From the NCBI GenBank assembly GCA_016926235.1, contig JAFGOZ010000322.1, positions 1 through 6,205 of the forward strand: a stretch of 6,205 bases of DNA. The letters are read 5' to 3'. The position numbers were made by a program, and so were the translations under genes. The stretch is from Bacteroidales bacterium. GTDB lineage: Bacteria; Bacteroidota; Bacteroidia; Bacteroidales; UBA10428. The notes under the pieces are model-generated. The model worked only from the letters and a program-made list of their open reading frames with translations. It made no database searches and had not been told where the DNA came from. Positions 5,581 through 6,205 of this stretch are shown piece after piece (positions within the stretch are counted from its first letter, which is position 1; each line of letters starts with the position of its first letter).

Positions 5581-5997
5581 TTATTTTAATGTCTGGTTAC
5601 ATCTGATACAATGGTCCCGGTGGACACTTAAAACAGAGCCGCAATTTATACAAGTCCTTCGTTTTGATTCAAAAACCAGAAAGCTGTCTATTCCATTTTC
5701 TTTTATCATTGCCAGGTTTTCAATGAAGCTTGTTCGATATTTTGTACGGTACCTTTTATCAAGATCTTTTATCCTCTTACATGGAAATTTTTCACAATCA
5801 TAACAGAATTTTGATGTTGTGTTTTGCAGGTAATTGCACCTTGTAACAATACATTGTTTAACAGAGATTGCTTTGTCCGGGGATTTGATCCTGCAACCGG
5901 GACACTTGTTTTTATCCCGCAGAAATGCGATGCAAGTCCCGCAGTTCATACCACAGGGTGCAATAAGATGTTTTTCAAAGGATACGGGCTTGATCAT
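5581..5997 (-). CDS. DUF3795-family cysteine-rich protein
   Basis: This 138-residue soluble protein has 14 cysteines. The N-terminal half matches DUF3795 (PF12675): IAPCGMNCGTCIAFLRDKNKCPGC (C15, C19, C22, C32, C35), C49 and C54 in the middle, then FCYDCEKFPCKRIKDLDKRYRTKY (C65, C68, C73). The C-terminal part adds a separate zinc-ribbon-like pair, CINCG (C116, C119) and CIRC (C130, C133), which many family members also show. The Cys spacing suggests two or more zinc or iron-sulfur sites. The family is common in anaerobic Bacteroidota, Clostridia and methanogens and has no established function. ATG at 5997 fits the family start. It lies 10 bases after the stop of the DinB-like gene, so both are probably co-transcribed. 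The family call is secure; the metal and role are not. Confidence 0.92.
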   Translation of the reverse strand: MIKPVSFEKHLIAPCGMNCGTCIAFLRDKNKCPGCRIKSPDKAISVKQCIVTRCNYLQNTTSKFCYDCEKFPCKRIKDLDKRYRTKYRTSFIENLAMIKENGIDSFLVFESKRRTCINCGSVLSVHRDHCIRCNQTLK

Positions 5998-6007
5998 ATG
6001 TGTGATC

Positions 6008-6205
6008 TTAAGATTTAATCAGGTCTTTGATCTCATTGAGATGCAATATAAGATGTCTTGGGAAATCGACAATCATTGAACGCAGAGTAATATTTTTTTC
6101 TGGTCCTGAGATCCACTCCGCTTCCAGCTTTTCATCATCTACATTATTTATTACATGACAAAAATGAAGGAGTGAATATTTCCATAACTGGATCATATTA
6201 TTCCA
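6008..6205 (-). CDS. DinB-like protein, C-terminal end only (cut by right window edge)
   Basis: The frame is open to the right edge; the in-frame ATG at 6196 is most likely internal, since the bases before it continue the frame as W-N-N. About 65 residues are visible. They resemble the end of the DinB/YfiT four-helix-bundle superfamily: a helix with His and aromatic residues (LWKYSLLHFCHVINNV), the loop DEKLEAEW, then a short strand-like segment and a final helix with the usual late histidines (FPRHLILHLNEIKDLI). In characterised members three histidines bind a divalent metal; His residues at the right places are visible here, but the N-terminal one would be outside the window. Members include bacillithiol and mycothiol transferases and many stress-induced proteins. 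It is followed after 10 bases by the DUF3795 gene. Superfamily assignment is moderate. Confidence 0.55.
   Translation of the reverse strand, partial: WNNMIQLWKYSLLHFCHVINNVDDEKLEAEWISGPEKNITLRSMIVDFPRHLILHLNEIKDLIKS

Noticed and set aside
5824..6079. Plus-strand ORFs of 64 and 81 codons
   Set aside because: They are antisense to the DUF3795 gene and the DinB-like end; no domain or ribosome site.
1..6205. CRISPR array, tRNA, rRNA or insertion sequence with transposase
   Set aside because: No regularly spaced direct repeats, no tRNA-like cloverleaf or conserved rRNA segments, and no transposase, integrase or reverse transcriptase reading frame could be seen on either strand.

Overview
The window looks like a stretch of a chromosome from the phylum Bacteroidota, probably an anaerobic or environmental Bacteroidales-like lineage. 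Four things point there. The DNA is AT-rich. Most genes lack Shine-Dalgarno sites. One gene has a textbook Bacteroidota promoter (TTG, 19 nt, TATATTTG). The gene set (GH10 xylanase with an interrupted catalytic module, DUF4386, DUF3795, CPBP membrane protein) is typical of such genomes. The taxonomic call is inference: no rRNA or marker gene is present.

Layout. Positions 1-890 (minus) hold the first 296 codons of a secreted GH10 endo-xylanase cut by the left edge, with an unusual Pro/Ala/Thr repeat linker inside the catalytic domain. Positions 1132-1893 (minus) encode a CPBP-type membrane protein with weakened catalytic motifs. Positions 2036-2713 (minus) encode a class I SAM-dependent methyltransferase. 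Positions 2714-3226 hold no credible protein gene. About 390 bases of this stretch are clearly more GC-rich than the surroundings and fold into several short hairpins, and they look like a structured RNA, most likely the 5' part of a group II intron without its reverse transcriptase or domain V. Positions 3227-3838 (minus) encode a DUF4386 membrane protein, and a doubtful 66-codon ORF lies upstream of it.

At 4191 the direction switches. A small XRE-family regulator and an 8-helix membrane protein of unknown function form a two-gene plus-strand unit. It has its own promoter, a likely pair of autoregulatory operators, and a strong Shine-Dalgarno for the second gene. After a convergent intergenic region with several stem-loops, a minus-strand pair follows: a DinB-like protein (C-terminal end only, cut by the right edge) and, 10 nt downstream, a cysteine-rich DUF3795 protein.

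The genes do not form one pathway. The region reads as a patchwork of independent small transcription units, many encoding membrane proteins, with one probable mobile-element remnant. The best candidates for something undescribed are the regulator/membrane-protein pair with its twin CATATG sites, the structured RNA block, and the repeat-expanded linker inside the xylanase barrel.
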